Notes: a model not told the origin generated them from the letters alone. Numbered from the stretch's first letter, positions 1 through 10,390 are shown. The stretch is DNA of 64,000 nt from Sipunculus nudus (GCA_026874595.1 CM049313.1:49155659-49219658); one strand, 5' to 3'. Program-made: numbers and translations.

Positions 1-1358
1 CCTGGGGCTGAAATTATTGTCCTCCTTTTGCAATTATTAATGCTAATATCCCTCCTCTATAAAATAATGATATTTTTCTTAGGCATCAAGTTGTTTAACT
101 GCAGTGAAGTAAGTATGATATATCCATTTAGATGTCATCCGTTTTTATTTTAAAAATAATTTTGAATAGCCTTCCGTTTTCGATCCTGAGAGGCACCCAG
201 GCTGACTTGAGAGAAAGAAGCCATGATGTTGTGTCTATTATGCCAAGGCCTCCTTCGTTTATCTGCCTAATTGATACAGATCTCCTAATTCTTTTTCTGT
301 TATTCCATATAAAAACAAGGAGTAATCTGTTAAGCCTCTTTTCAAACCCGTCCAATATTGGTAAAACAAGTAATGTTTTCATAATTAAAATTTCCCCTAA
401 AGGGCTTAGATTTCTTGGTTTCCACATTTTAATTCTTCTCTCAATTATATCAATCCTTGCATCCCAATTCAAGTTTTCAATTGTATTCTCATCATTTCCA
501 AGCCATAGTCCTGAACATTTAACTGGTCCTTTGGTCAAGTGTAAACTTGGTGTTATTGTTTCGTCTCTAATATTTCCGAGGTGGAATGCTTGTGTTTAAC
601 TTAGATTTAAATTTAGACCCGCATGATCCCCAAATTCTTTTACTTGAGTTAGTGCATTTGTAATTGAGTTATTATCGTAGGTTGTTAAAGTCATATCATC
701 GGCATATTGTGTTAATTTATTTCTTTATTTTGAAAAGTAAAGCCGTTTATGTTTTGTGTATTCTAATTTTTCGAGCTATTATTTCTACTGAAATAATAAA
801 AAGTAAAGCCGAAAGTGGACACTCTTGCCTGATGACATTTGTCATAGTAGATTTTGCTGTTAACAAACCGTTACTTTTAATAATATACAGAAGAACATTA
901 TTAATAGTTTTTTATCCCTTTTATACAGCCGAAACCATCATTATATTTGTGTTTTCAACATAAATTGCCATTCTAAGCGGTCAAAAGCCTTTGTAAATTA
1001 AAAAAAAAGCAAAATGCTTTTGCGGCATTGGTCTTCTTTGTATGTTCAAATATATCATAAATTAACCAAAGATTGTTTCCAATATATCGTCCTTTAACAT
1101 ATGCAGATTAATAAGTATCAATAACTTTCGGAATAATTTTTCTTGCCAGGCAAAAGGCTAAAATTTAATAGTCTGTGTTGCATAAACTAATTGGCCTAAA
1201 ATCAGAGTGTTTGTCACCCTTTTTTAATCATAATGTAACTACCGCTGTGCGCATAGAAGTGCACATTTCCTCTTTATCAGATGATTTTTTTATTGCATTA
1301 TAGAGGTTGTATTTTATTTCATACCAGAAGGATAAATAAAATGTGGTAGGGATACCAT
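1..1358 (-). pseudogene. L1/Tx1-like LINE reverse transcriptase, decayed fragment
   Basis: Conceptual translation of the minus strand gives, in order from high to low coordinates, the landmarks of an L1/Tx1-type ORF2 reverse transcriptase: a start region with NGIP...FY..FW near 1300-1358, a stretch like 'RPISLCNTDY' near 1190, 'AYVKGRYIGNN' near 1075-1100, a 'CPLSALLF' turn near 810-840, the catalytic QYADD box near 690, and a C-terminal part (128-538) containing 'SPLGEILIMKTLL' and 'INEGGLGIID'. These fall in several frames and are cut by stops, so no protein can be made. The strand and order are consistent over 1.3 kb, which makes the assignment secure. The element runs off the left edge of the window, so its 3' end is not seen, and its 5' part is interrupted or ended by the inverted-repeat element at 1359-1893. 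Confidence 0.85.
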
Positions 1359-1893
1359 TAGCCCGATTTAATCGGACTCAATATTATAAGGCCCTGCCAT
1401 ATATTGAGTCCGATAGCTATAAAGTGAGAGTTTCTACAATATAAGCCTCAGACTACACACCACCCAATGCCCTTGTAACCAGTGGCAACAGGTGTTCATT
1501 ACCCTGTGCCAGCGCGTCATTCTTCAGTGCTGGGCCCGTTGAAACAAAATGTTACAAAAGTTTAGCTGTCAATCACTCGAGTCAGCGATGCTATCAGTGA
1601 GGTCATCAGGTGCGCCTATTCGACTGTTCTTCTCTGTTCCTATTAAACTCGCTGACATCCCTTTGGTAAAGAGGTCATTAAATGTTAAAAAATGATGATC
1701 CAAGTTTAATTTTAGTTGCTATCGTAACCATGAAACACATACTTATTGTTGTTTAAATGGTGTAATCCTGTGAAATGTTGTTAGGCAATAAACAGGCAGT
1801 CAAAGACTTATATTATAGAAACTCTCACTGTATTGCTATCGGACTCAATATATGGCAGGGCCTTATAATATTGAGTCCGATTAAATCGGGCTA
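1359..1893. mobile_element. Non-autonomous inverted-repeat element with nested palindromes
   Basis: The two ends are perfect reverse complements over about 57 bp (1361-1417 and 1836-1892) and near-perfect for another 25 bp. Each end itself contains a palindrome: ATCGGACTCAATA and TATTGAGTCCGAT face each other around a 16-bp spacer, so a single strand could fold into hairpins at each end as well as into one long stem. The ends read TAGCCCG...CGGGCTA, so TA may be a target duplication of the Tc1/mariner type or simply part of the repeat. The interior has no reading frame. It sits in or at the edge of the LINE at 1-1358. A deleted relative of the right end is seen at 30064-30100. The superfamily is not determined. 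Confidence 0.85.
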
Positions 1894-2244
1894 GGATTCC
1901 ATATAACCCTAGAGCTGTATTTTTTGTTCATATTTTTCAATGCATCATATCATTCTGCAATTTCAAGTTCTTAATAACAAATTCTTTTTCTTCATCATTT
2001 GCTGTAACAATAATTACTATAACATTATCTACTTCATCTTCAAAAATGAAAACATTCTGTGAACATAATAAGTGTATCACGTTCATGTCTAATTCACCTT
2101 TACTTGCAGATAAGGTGTAGTGCATGTATAAGGAGAGAGAGAGAGTTCTGGGCAGTGGGTTTATTATGCGGAAATGAAGACTCATTGGTATAATGAAAGG
2201 TCATTGATTATATAACGCAACTGGAGACGATTAAAACATTTATT
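1894..2244. other. Unassigned; possible continuation of the LINE
   Basis: The minus strand has one 82-codon frame (1937-2185) without a recognisable domain. The part next to 1894 may be the 5' continuation of the LINE across the inserted element, but the similarity is too weak to claim. Confidence 0.3.
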
Positions 2245-2606
2245 CTGTCCTCCTATAAGGCCAAAATAAAAAAAAGGTACGGTTCTCAGGCACTTTTTTT
2301 CATAAATCAATGCGGGCGGGCGCTTTTTTTATTTTATTTTATTTTTTTTTTTTTTGGTATGTTTCGATAAAAATGTCAAATGATGAGGGAAAAGCATGAA
2401 AATAACAGTTTTATTTTGCTTAATAAGTAAAAGCACTACAAAACAAAGGAAATTGTATGGTGTTATCTTATTGAAAGAAATGTCGGACAGCAGCTCAAAA
2501 TTGGAAAGTTTTTATTGAAAACCAAAATAAAAAGTTTTGATGCGGGGGTTTAAAATTGATGCGGGCGGTGCCTGAGAACCATACCTTTAATTTTTTTTGG
2601 CCTAAG
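2245..2606. mobile_element. Foldback-type inverted-repeat element
   Basis: The left end holds AAGGCC, an A-rich run, GGTACGGTTCTCAGGCA and then TGCGGGCGGGCG. The right end has the reverse complement of the same blocks (GATGCGGGCGG, TGCCTGAGAACCATACC, a T-rich run, GGCCTAAGG). Both arms are imperfect and about 60-70 bp long. The interior is A/T-rich and non-coding. The same right end recurs at 42818-42862, which shows that this is a dispersed family and not a local palindrome. Confidence 0.75.
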
Positions 2607-2781
2607 GACATAAATTTTCATTGTTTCAGCTTCTGTTTATGTCTTGCGCAGAAGCCCATAACATTGGCCTTAATTTTTACAAGGGAATAGTACAAAGTAG
2701 CTTTTGCTTTGAACCTTAAGTTTCGGAATATGACATATTTATTGCATAGGAACCACAATGTCTCTAGTGAGAATGTCTATG

Positions 2782-3006
2782 CAGAAGCGCATCCCGGGGG
2801 GGGGGGGGGGGGGGGGGTCCAGGTGGTCCGGACCCCCCTTTTTCATAAGAAACAACGTTTTTTTTTTTAAGGGCTTCAGACAAAATTTTGCCGCCTGGAC
2901 CCCCCCCCCCCCTTTTTCAGAACTGAGGACCTTTTTTCGGGGTTTTCATTTGTCCTCCTGGGTTGGACCCCCCCCCCCCTTTTCCTAAATCCTGGATCCG
3001 CCCCTG
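2782..3006. mobile_element. CAG...CTG inverted-repeat element with poly-G/poly-C tracts
   Basis: The right end reads GGATCCGCCCCTG and the left end CAGAAGCGCATCCC, imperfect reverse complements. The element is flanked on both sides by exactly CTATG (2777-2781 and 3007-3011), a 5-bp target site duplication. Inside are long G and C runs and a repeated block of the type CCTGGACCCCC...TTTTTC. The terminal CAG...CTG and the GGCGGATCC motif resemble hAT-type termini, but typical hAT elements duplicate 8 bp. The reading frames across this stretch are artefacts of the G/C runs. Confidence 0.75.
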
Positions 3007-3011
3007 CTATG

Positions 3012-3430
3012 ATGCTTGTTATGAGCATATGAACTGTATAGGCGCCTCTATACTGAGGACCGGGATTATTATACCAGCTCATAACCGCGGTACCGAGCTT
3101 TTTATCGGGGATTTTGGGATGTATTAAATGATATGATTAATGTGAGCTCATTTTTTTTATTCAAATAGTAAATGAAAAAATATATTTTCAGTGGGATATT
3201 GTCTCAAGAAGATATACGTAAATTTTTTTACATGTATTTTTTGGCGCTGTGCAAGAAATTCATACATCGATATGTTTGCCTTGAAGACATTGTCAGTGAT
3301 GATGTTTACTTTTGCGTACTGGAATGGGGCACGGGGGGCATTCAGATTTTCGAAGATTTTTGACTGGTTACATAAATCATTACTGTTACGTATAAAGTAT
3401 AGTTAACGTCAGGAAGATCAGAATGATGAA
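3012..3430. other. No feature recognised
   Basis: Short overlapping frames (3172-3406) carry no recognisable motif. I see no repeat boundary here. Confidence 0.3.
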
Positions 3431-4190
3431 ATTATTTGATTTATTTATTTCAAAGATATTTGACCTCGATGGCCTATTTAGTACAATATGCTGATTTTCA
3501 ATAGGGTCCTTGGTCCAGTGAACTTTACAATTGTATAAACATAAAAGGAAATATTACTACACTCATCCTATAAGGACCCGACTCGACAAACTCGACCTGA
3601 GGTAGTGGCAACGCAACGTCCCTCAGCACTGCATAGCAGTGAGAGAGCAGCTATACCCGAACAGATAAGTCTGCCGAGCGGATCCTCGTTAGGGAATAGT
3701 GAGCAAGAACGTTGAATATGGAACACATATAGAATAAAAATGTAAAATGCTGAACATATAGCATGAAGATAAATACATGATTAGTACACGAATACCTACA
3801 CTGAAGTTTAAGATAATTTTACACTCAAGGATATTAACTTAAACATGTAAAACAATATGCAAACGAGAATATGACAATGGAAAATATTTGGTAAGTATAC
3901 ATAAATTATAAAACGTTCTGTTACATAAAACTCTCTATAAGGGCTTAAAAAGTCTTTATCGTAGTCGGAAATTCAACTAAGTGGTAACTGATCCCTTAGA
4001 CAAGGGCAAGCTTAATATGTAGCAGATATATGTATAAATATTAAGTATACATCTAATTATAAAATGTTAGGTGGCGTTGATAAAATGTTACTATTAAAGA
4101 CAGGGATCGTGAATAAAAACCAACCTAACACATAAACGAAATACAAATCATGATAATTGTGAATCCGTTGGCTATAGTCTAAAACAATAC
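3431..4190 (-). mobile_element. 5'-truncated 3' end of a CR1/Jockey-like LINE
   Basis: The reverse complement of this stretch aligns along its length with the 3' part of the LINE at 54205-56120 (its region from about 55550 to 56100). Shared landmarks, read on the minus strand, include CACCTAACATTTTAT, ATATCTGCTACATATTA, TTCTCGTTTGCATATTGTT, GTGTTCCATATT, TTTGTTGAGTCGGGTCC (here with CGA) and a terminal CTTTGAAATAAATAAA. The copy ends in the same short A-rich tail, as expected for target-primed reverse transcription, and lacks the reverse transcriptase region, so it is a typical 5'-truncated insertion. Confidence 0.85.
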
Positions 4191-4271
4191 ATCACATATC
4201 TAAATGTATGTTTTAAGGCAAGGAAGCTGTTCAAAAAGAAAGAAACGAGATTGTGCTAACTTCCTAAGCAG

Positions 4272-4429
4272 CAGAAGCGGATCCAAGGAGGATCTAGGGA
4301 GATTAAAGGGTTTAAGGGTTTTTGTGCAATATTTGCGACCTTGACACCCTCTTTTCCAGCTTTTCAGGTTTTGGCATTAGTCCTCCCGGGTAAGACCTGT
4401 CCTTTTCATAAATTCTGGACCAGCACCTG
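4272..4429. mobile_element. Short CAG...CTG inverted-repeat element
   Basis: The left end CAGAAGCGGATCC and the right end GGACCAGCACCTG are imperfect reverse complements. The flanking pentamers AGCAG and AGTAG differ at one position, in line with a decayed 5-bp target duplication like that of the element at 2782-3006. The interior has no coding potential. Confidence 0.6.
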
Positions 4430-5575
4430 AGTAGGCCCAGCCATCCTCCTGACAGTGGGCGGGATATGACACTTCAATTGAAACCTATGGTCAGTAGGTA
4501 GACGTTAGTTATATACGAGATTGAAAATTCTTATGATATGTTTTGCAGGGACAAAATGATGCAGGTTTATTTAAGATGAGAAACGACTCAAAGTTAGGAA
4601 TAATGTGTTTGTATGGACTAATTGATGTATAATTAAGGTGGGAACCCACTCAAAGTAAGGAATGTATTTTGAAGGGACTATAAATTATGCAATTAAAGAG
4701 GAAAAACCACTAAAATTAAGGAAACTTAATTTATGGAAGGCCTGCGCGCTGAACCCTGTTGCCACCTGATTATTGTCTTTAGTTAAAACTGTGTCGCATT
4801 CTAACATTTTGCGATGAAATATTCTTGACGCGGTTATGTAAATATGAGCAGAGACGTAAGCCCCATTCACATGCTGATACATACTCCTGTAATTATTTTT
4901 TGCACATGGACTAAATTTTCGCCTGTGAGTAAAATTCTACTCATTTTATGAATTATATTCACATTGTGTTAACATTTCATTAGGGTTCGTGATGCACATT
5001 GACATTTAACCACATTGTAAGAATTAATCAAGGGCCAGAGAACCCAAAGCTCACGTCTGAATATTTCCTCTTTGATGAAACTATAGCTATGGAAACAAGA
5101 CTTATTATGTTCATGTTGGACGGACGTATTTGCCTAATGACATGGATATATTTAAGGATGATCCCCACACGTTCATTTACTTACACCAAGGTGACATAAC
5201 ATACCACATTGCTAAAATGTCTACTTTCCAACCAGCCCTTAGCACACATAATGTAGACTAACCCAAATTGTAGGTGACGCCACCAAAGTAGCTATGCTCC
5301 CTTAGTCCAACATTAACAAGTACATTTTGAAACCTAACAATATTCCCTATAAAGTAGCATATGCAAACTTTATTAAAAACAGTCTCTTAACTGGTTGATT
5401 TTATAAAAAGAAAACCTGTCATAAAATCAAGAAAGCTATCCAGGATGTATACGCATGTCGAATTTCAGGTGAATAAGTCAAACCACTGCAGAGATATGAG
5501 TGATTTTAACCCAATGCAGACGAATAGATGGACACTGTGCAAATATAGTTGCAGGTGGCGCCACCATTTTGTGTA
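4430..5575. other. No gene recognised
   Basis: Only short frames without motifs. Two short similar blocks (GTAGGTGACGCCACC near 5270 and GCAGGTGGCGCCACC near 5551) suggest an old repeat, but I cannot define its ends. Confidence 0.3.
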
Positions 5576-5676
5576 TGTTATAAAGCTATCCAAGGGCTAC
5601 ATTTGTACAACTTACCCGGTAGAAAACATAGTATCCCCAAAACTTTGTTTTGCCGGATACAAATTGTTGTACAAAG

Positions 5677-6428
5677 TGTTTTTGTTGCATTTTATGTTTA
5701 ATCCGTACTGGTTGAACTCTTGTTGTCATGCTGGCTGGGGGTTTTCACGCCTGTCCGACGTCACGTGATGACCCTGGTATATAGAGATACACACAGCGAT
5801 GTTTTTCCTAGAGAATTCCTGTGACGCGTGCTTACCGTGTATAATGTATTATTCTTCGAATGTACTAGAAGTGGAAAATTCTCGGCTTGGGGTGAAGATT
5901 ATATATAGGGGCTGTGTTTTAGAACCGGGAGCAGAGAGCAGAGAAGTTTTCCAGCGGACGCAGAAGCGTGTGTCAGTTTCTGGGAACTTATCCGACGAGT
6001 GCGGCAATTATAGATTTTCTTCAGAGTTTCTTCTGGATTATGTTCATTTGGACTTCAAATTACTATCCTGATTGTTACAAGAGCTTTGCACTGGACTGTC
6101 ATTCTCCGAGAGTATACATTTAAAGAACTTATCGTTGTGACGGTGTTGGTGTCCAGGTACTGTGCACATTATTTTTCTGTGTGATTGTATTGTTGTTATA
6201 CCGCTGTTTTACCGTATAATTGTACTGATTTGGTGTGTTGTAATGTTAGGGTTTTTTAAAGAATAAATTATAGTTATTTGTTAACCAAAAAAAAACCCAC
6301 TGACTTCTTTATTCATTCCCCTAGACATTTCACGCTGCCTAGTGTAACAGAATCTGATTTTTTTATCTCCATTACAAAATTTGTGTTCATCACGCATACG
6401 TGATCTGTTTATATTAGGTTCCGTAACA
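5677..6428 (+). repeat. 5' LTR of the Gmr1-like element
   Basis: It aligns with the 3' LTR (10404-11188) from about GTGTTTTTGTTGCA to the terminal TTCCGTAACA. It holds a TATA-like box at 5901-5908 and an AATAAA polyadenylation signal at 6262-6267, as expected for an LTR that starts and ends transcripts. Confidence 0.88.
5899..5910 (+). promoter_or_regulatory. TATA-like box in the 5' LTR
   Basis: TTATATATAGGG lies in the first half of the LTR. The 3' LTR has the matching AGTATATAAAGGG at 10668-10680, so the motif is kept in both. Transcription would start a few tens of bases downstream. Confidence 0.55.
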
Positions 6429-6434
6429 TAAAAA

Positions 6435-6452
6435 TGGGGGCTCGTCCTGGAT
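6435..6452 (+). other. Primer binding site, tRNA-Pro type
   Basis: TGGGGGCTCGTCCTGGAT starts 6 bases after the LTR. It differs by one base from the tRNA-Pro primer site known from gammaretroviruses and some gypsy elements, so a tRNA-Pro probably primes minus-strand DNA synthesis. Confidence 0.75.
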
Positions 6453-6596
6453 GCTTTATAGTTTTCAAATATATTAGGCCTTGACCCAAGACACATTGTT
6501 TTATCATACATTGTTTACAAGATTACATATTGTTTACAGTACATTGTTTACAGGATTTATCTCAGTGGTTTTTTGTTATTGTTCTGACATCTTAAC

Positions 6597-7742
6597 ATGG
6601 CAGATTTCCAACCTGAGACATTTGTTGACGATCCCGACCCTTATCAACTTGAACAGTTGTCAAAAGAACAGTTGTTGCATCTGGGACAACACTTAGGGCT
6701 AAGTGTGAAAAAAGCTTTGAGAAATCCTGATATCATTGCTAAAATCATGCAACATCTAGTTAGCAAAGGTTCAATTGAAGAGACTGAAGTTGAAACATCA
6801 AAAAATGACAGCCTTGCTATGCAATTAGAATTTAAAAAGTTGGAAATGCAACATGAGCTAGCATTAAAAGAGAGGGAAGAAAGGTTAGAAAGAGAAGGAC
6901 TAGAAAAAGAAACAGAAAGAGACAGACTAGAAAAAGAAAAAGAAATTGAGTTAAAACGACTGGAGTTAGAAAGACGTAAAGTAGAACGTAGTCTAAGTGC
7001 TGCCCCAACTCACAGTTTTGATGTTACTAAACACATTAGACTTGTCCCACCTTTTCAAGAAAAAGAGGTTGATAAATATTTCTTAAACTTTGAGAAGGTA
7101 GCTGAAAATTTAAAATGGCCTAAGGAAAATTGGACTATGTTGTTACAAAGTGTATTGACTGGCAAGGCCAGAGAAATTTATACAGAGCTTTCAGTAGAAG
7201 CTGCTGCTGACTATGACCTGGTAAAACGGTTAATCCTAAAAGGTTATGAGTTAGTTCCGGGGGCTTACCGCCAGAAATTCAGAAATTGGTAAAAGCGCAA
7301 AAATGAGACCTACGTTGAATTTGCTAGGACAAAAGAGCAGTTGTTTGATCGCTGGTGTAGTTCTAAAAATGTAATGAAAGATTATGACAATTTGCGCACG
7401 TTGATTTTGCTTGAAGAGTTTAAGCGCTGCTTTAATGCAGATGTTAAAACTTTTCTCGATGAGAAAAGTCCTGAAACACTTGACATTGCTGCTCAATTAG
7501 CTGATGATTATTCATTAACACACAAAATGTCCTTTACTAGCAAATCAAACCAGTCATTCACAAACAAGAATGTAATCCAGTATGGTCAAAAGAAGTTTAA
7601 AGCGCAGTCACCCAGTACTAGTAGTCCTGATAGTTCAGCAAAGTCCATTGCGACACCTCAGTCCACGTTCATTGTGTCTAAGTCCAACAAAGACCAGACA
7701 TTTTCGAAGAAAATCTGTCATAACTGCAGGGAGGGCATCTAA
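6597..7742 (+). pseudogene. Gag of the Gmr1-like element, one stop and a frameshift
   Basis: From ATG 6597 the frame runs through a charged, probably coiled-coil segment rich in E, K, R and L (residues ~75-135), then a capsid region with 'TKHIRLVPPFQEKEVDKYF' and 'ELVPGAYRQKFRNW'. The latter part resembles SCAN-like gag domains. A TAA at 7290-7292 replaces what should be a sense codon; the same frame then continues to 7742 with 'VEFARTKEQLFDRW' and 'LADDYSL'. Near the end a nucleocapsid zinc knuckle begins (CHNCREG) but is broken by a one-base loss around 7736; the remaining Cys falls in another frame. Gag would form the cytoplasmic virus-like particle. The copy cannot make a full-length Gag. 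Confidence 0.85.
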
Positions 7743-7820
7743 TGTCTGACTGCTGGAAACTTGCGAATAAACCAAATAGCAAACCTTCTGGGTTTGTTTC
7801 AAAATGTATGCATAGCATAG

Positions 7821-9209
7821 TACAAGAGCCAAGCTCTTTTTTCTGTAAATAAGGGGTACAACTCCTTTATTGACTCCAATAAAGATTTTGATGCTACGGA
7901 GGTCCAAGTGCCGTCTGAATCCAAAGAAGAATCCGTAGCTTGCGGGGTAAAAACCTCAGTTGATTCCTGCGAGGAATTAAATAAGGCTAGGTCCTTTCAA
8001 GACTCCTGCGAGGAGTGTTCTCTAAATGAGGCTAAGTCCTTTTATGACTCTTGCGAGAGTATTTCAAATGAGGCCAGGTCCTCTTATGACAAACAGAAGT
8101 TTGTTTCTGCTGAGAAAAATTCCTCTGTTGACTCCGATGAGGAGTTTGATAATAAAAAGGATGGAGATTCCTTAAAGGACTCTGAGAAAGAGTTTATGAC
8201 TGACACTGTCAATATCAGTTCTTTGTTTGATGAGGTTCAGGTAGTAGATTCCTCTCGTGACTCTGAAATGGAGTTATATGAGCCATTCATACATGATGGT
8301 TTTGTATCACTTTCAAGTGATTTTTCAGATTCTATCCCTTTTAGAATTTTGAGGGACACTGGTTCAGGCCAAACTCTCATGTTAGCAAACACTTTGCCAT
8401 TTTGTAATAGGTCCTTTACTGGTGCATATGCAATTGTTAATGGTGTGTTTTCAGATAGGCACACTTCAGTTCGGCTTCACAGTATCCATTTAAAGTCAGA
8501 TTTGATTTCTGGGAATATTACTGTGGGCATAAGAACTACTTTACCCTTTAAGGGAATTCAGTTGCTACTAGGCAATGATGTTGCAGGTGATAAAGTACAG
8601 CCTGTACCATTAGTGAAAGAAAAGCCGTCACTTGATCAGGACACTGATCCGGAAAGTCAGGAAATTCCTAGTTTGTATCCTTCATGTGCTGTAACTAGAT
8701 CCATGGCCAAGAAAAACACACATGAGGATAATGGTCTAGATAATGGCACTCTGGGAGTCACTAGTGACTCGATTAACGACTCGCCCGTACAGGATGCAGC
8801 ATTCTCAAGGTCAGAACTTCTCGCGGAACAGCTTAAGGACCCTGATATTTCATGTTTGTTTCCCAGGGCAGTTTCTGAAGATGAACTGTCACAGAACCCA
8901 GTTTGTTTCTATGTCAAAAATGGAGTGTTTATGCGTAAATGGCGGCCACCTGATGTATGCGCTGATGATGAGTGGGCCATCAAACATCAAATAGTAATGC
9001 CCAAAAGCTTTCGCAGTGAAGTTCTAACCATGGCACATGAGGCTCCTTTGTCTGGCCATTTAGGTATAAATAAAACTTATCAGAAAGTTAGTACACACTT
9101 CTATTGGCCTAACCTCAGGAAAGATGTTGTACAATATTGTAAATCATGCCATACATGCCAGATGGTAGGCAAGCCCAATCAAAATCCTCCTAAGATTATC
9201 GAAAACTGA
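7821..9209 (+). pseudogene. Protease plus integrase zinc finger of the Gmr1-like element
   Basis: One long frame, open from about 7821 to the TGA at 9207-9209. It starts with repeated acidic and Ser/Cys-rich segments ('DSCEE', 'YDSCES', 'VDSDEE' at roughly 20-residue spacing). An aspartic protease follows, with the active-site motif RDTGSGQ near 8350 and the flap-end motif 'LLLGNDVAGD' near 8565. After a linker comes an integrase HHCC zinc finger: two His in 'AHEAPLSGHLG', the 'FYWPNLRKDV' segment and 'CKSCHTC' near 9140. The catalytic DDE core that should follow is absent; the frame stops after 'PNQNPPK'. No ATG is needed because it would be expressed with Gag by readthrough or frameshifting. 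Upstream, a T-run near 7837-7842 marks a frameshift between gag and this part. Confidence 0.85.
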
Positions 9210-9907
9210 ACTCTGTCACCAAGACTGACACATTCCCGATTCCGAGGATCGATGATTGTATTGATAGAGTCGGTAGCTCCATATATGTCTCCAAGTTTGA
9301 CTTGCTCAAAGGATTCCGGCAAGTTCCACTGACATAACGAGCGAAAGAAGTGTCCGCATTTGTGACGCCGCAAGGACTGTAACAGTATAAACTTATGCCG
9401 TTTGGCATGAAGAACTCGCCAGCCACGTTCCAGCGCCTCATCCATATGGTTGTCAAGGACATTCAGGGCTGTGAAGCATATATTGATGACCTCATCATGT
9501 ACAGCGACACCTGGGAGAAACAAATGCGAATTCTTTGCGACCTCTTCGAAAGACTCAGTGAAGCACGTCTGACCGTCAACTTAATAAAATCTGAGTTTTG
9601 TCATGCACAAGTAACATTTTTGGGTCATATTGTAGGGCAGGGTAAGGTAAAACCTGTTGATGCTAAGATAAGTGCTATTTCTGCATTTCCTAGACCAGAA
9701 AACAAAAAGCAAATAATGCTTTTTCTTGGTATGGTTGGATACTACAGGAAGTTTTGTCCAAATTTTTCTGCTGTAGCTGAACCTTTGACTAATTTGTTAA
9801 AGAAGAAACAAAAGTTTGTATGGAGTGTTCAGTGTGAAAATGCATTTCAGAATTTGAAAGCAAATCTGCAGTGTTTTGGCAGCTGCACACTTTTCTGTAC
9901 CTTTTAA
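9206..9907 (+). pseudogene. Reverse transcriptase of the Gmr1-like element, N-terminus missing
   Basis: In a single frame from 9206 to 9907 the translation shows typical Ty3/gypsy reverse transcriptase blocks: 'TDTFPIPRIDDCID', 'SKFDLLKGF', 'LMPFGMKNSPATFQRL', the catalytic YIDD near 9478-9492, 'VTFLGHIVGQG' and 'FLGMVGYYRKFCPNFS'. Two stops (TAA at 9335-9337 and 9380-9382) interrupt it. The fingers region expected before 'TDTFPIPR' is missing: the sequence jumps directly from the integrase finger into the middle of the enzyme, so more than a kilobase has probably been deleted. Bases 9206-9590 are clearly richer in G+C than the sequence on either side, which may mean that this piece came from another subfamily by template switching. 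It cannot be active. Confidence 0.88.
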
Positions 9908-10272
9908 GGTAGCTGTAGATATAAGTGATACTGCTGCTGGTGCTGTGTTGTTACAAGAAGGTAATGATGGCACAGATCATTCAATTTGTTATTTCTTAAG
10001 AAAGTTTAATGCAAACCAGAAAAACTACTCCACTATTGAAAAAGAATGTTTGGCTTTGATTTTGGTGTTGCAGCATTTTGAAGTTTATGTTACTTCATTA
10101 GTCAGACCTATCATTGTCTTCCGTGATCACAATCCCCTCACGTTCATGAACAAGTTGAAGTGTAAAAATCAAAGATTGTTGAGATGGAGTTCTTACAGGA
10201 TTACAATTTTGATATCATACACATAAAGGGAAGGCCAATGTATTTGCTGATTGCTTATCGAGATGTTTATGA
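9868..10272 (+). pseudogene. RNase H of the Gmr1-like element
   Basis: After a frameshift near 9868 the frame gives a gypsy RNase H: 'VAVDISDTAAGAVLL' with the first catalytic Asp, 'NYSTIEKECLAL' with the Glu, and 'FRDHNPLTFM' where most relatives have TDHN. Two further small frameshifts (near 10196 and 10235) precede the final block 'NVFADCLSRC' and a stop at 10270-10272. RNase H removes the RNA strand after reverse transcription. No integrase follows, which supports the integrase-first gene order of this element. Confidence 0.85.
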
Positions 10273-10335
10273 AATGTTGTAAACAGGATGTTTATGTAAT
10301 GTTGTAAATAAGATGATTTTGAGATGTTGTAAACA
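10262..10335 (+). repeat. Three short tandem repeats after pol
   Basis: Three imperfect copies of a 24-26 bp unit of the form GATGTTTATGAAATGTTGTAA lie directly behind the pol stop codon. They are non-coding and belong to the 3' leader of the element. Confidence 0.6.
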
Positions 10336-10353
10336 TTTAGTGATTGTGATAGC

Positions 10354-10386
10354 AAAAAGAAAGTTTTCTGTGAAAACTTTCTTTTT
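10354..10386 (+). other. Perfect 15-bp hairpin before the polypurine tract
   Basis: AAAAAGAAAGTTTTC and its exact reverse complement are separated by only TGT. The hairpin ends 4 bases before the polypurine tract. It could be an RNA structure of the element or a remnant of an insertion. Confidence 0.7.
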
Positions 10387-10390
10387 TCTT

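Noticed and set aside
2745-2781. Target duplication of 8 bp for the 2782-3006 element
   Set aside because: Only CTATG is exactly repeated directly at both ends; the 8-bp windows do not match.
2758-2988. Glycine- and proline-rich protein frames
   Set aside because: They arise from the poly-G and poly-C runs of a repeat element.
5577-5683. Full-length 5' LTR starting at TGTTATA (5576)
   Set aside because: Only seven bases match the start of the 3' LTR before similarity resumes near 5677, and no target duplication matches AACTA after the 3' LTR.
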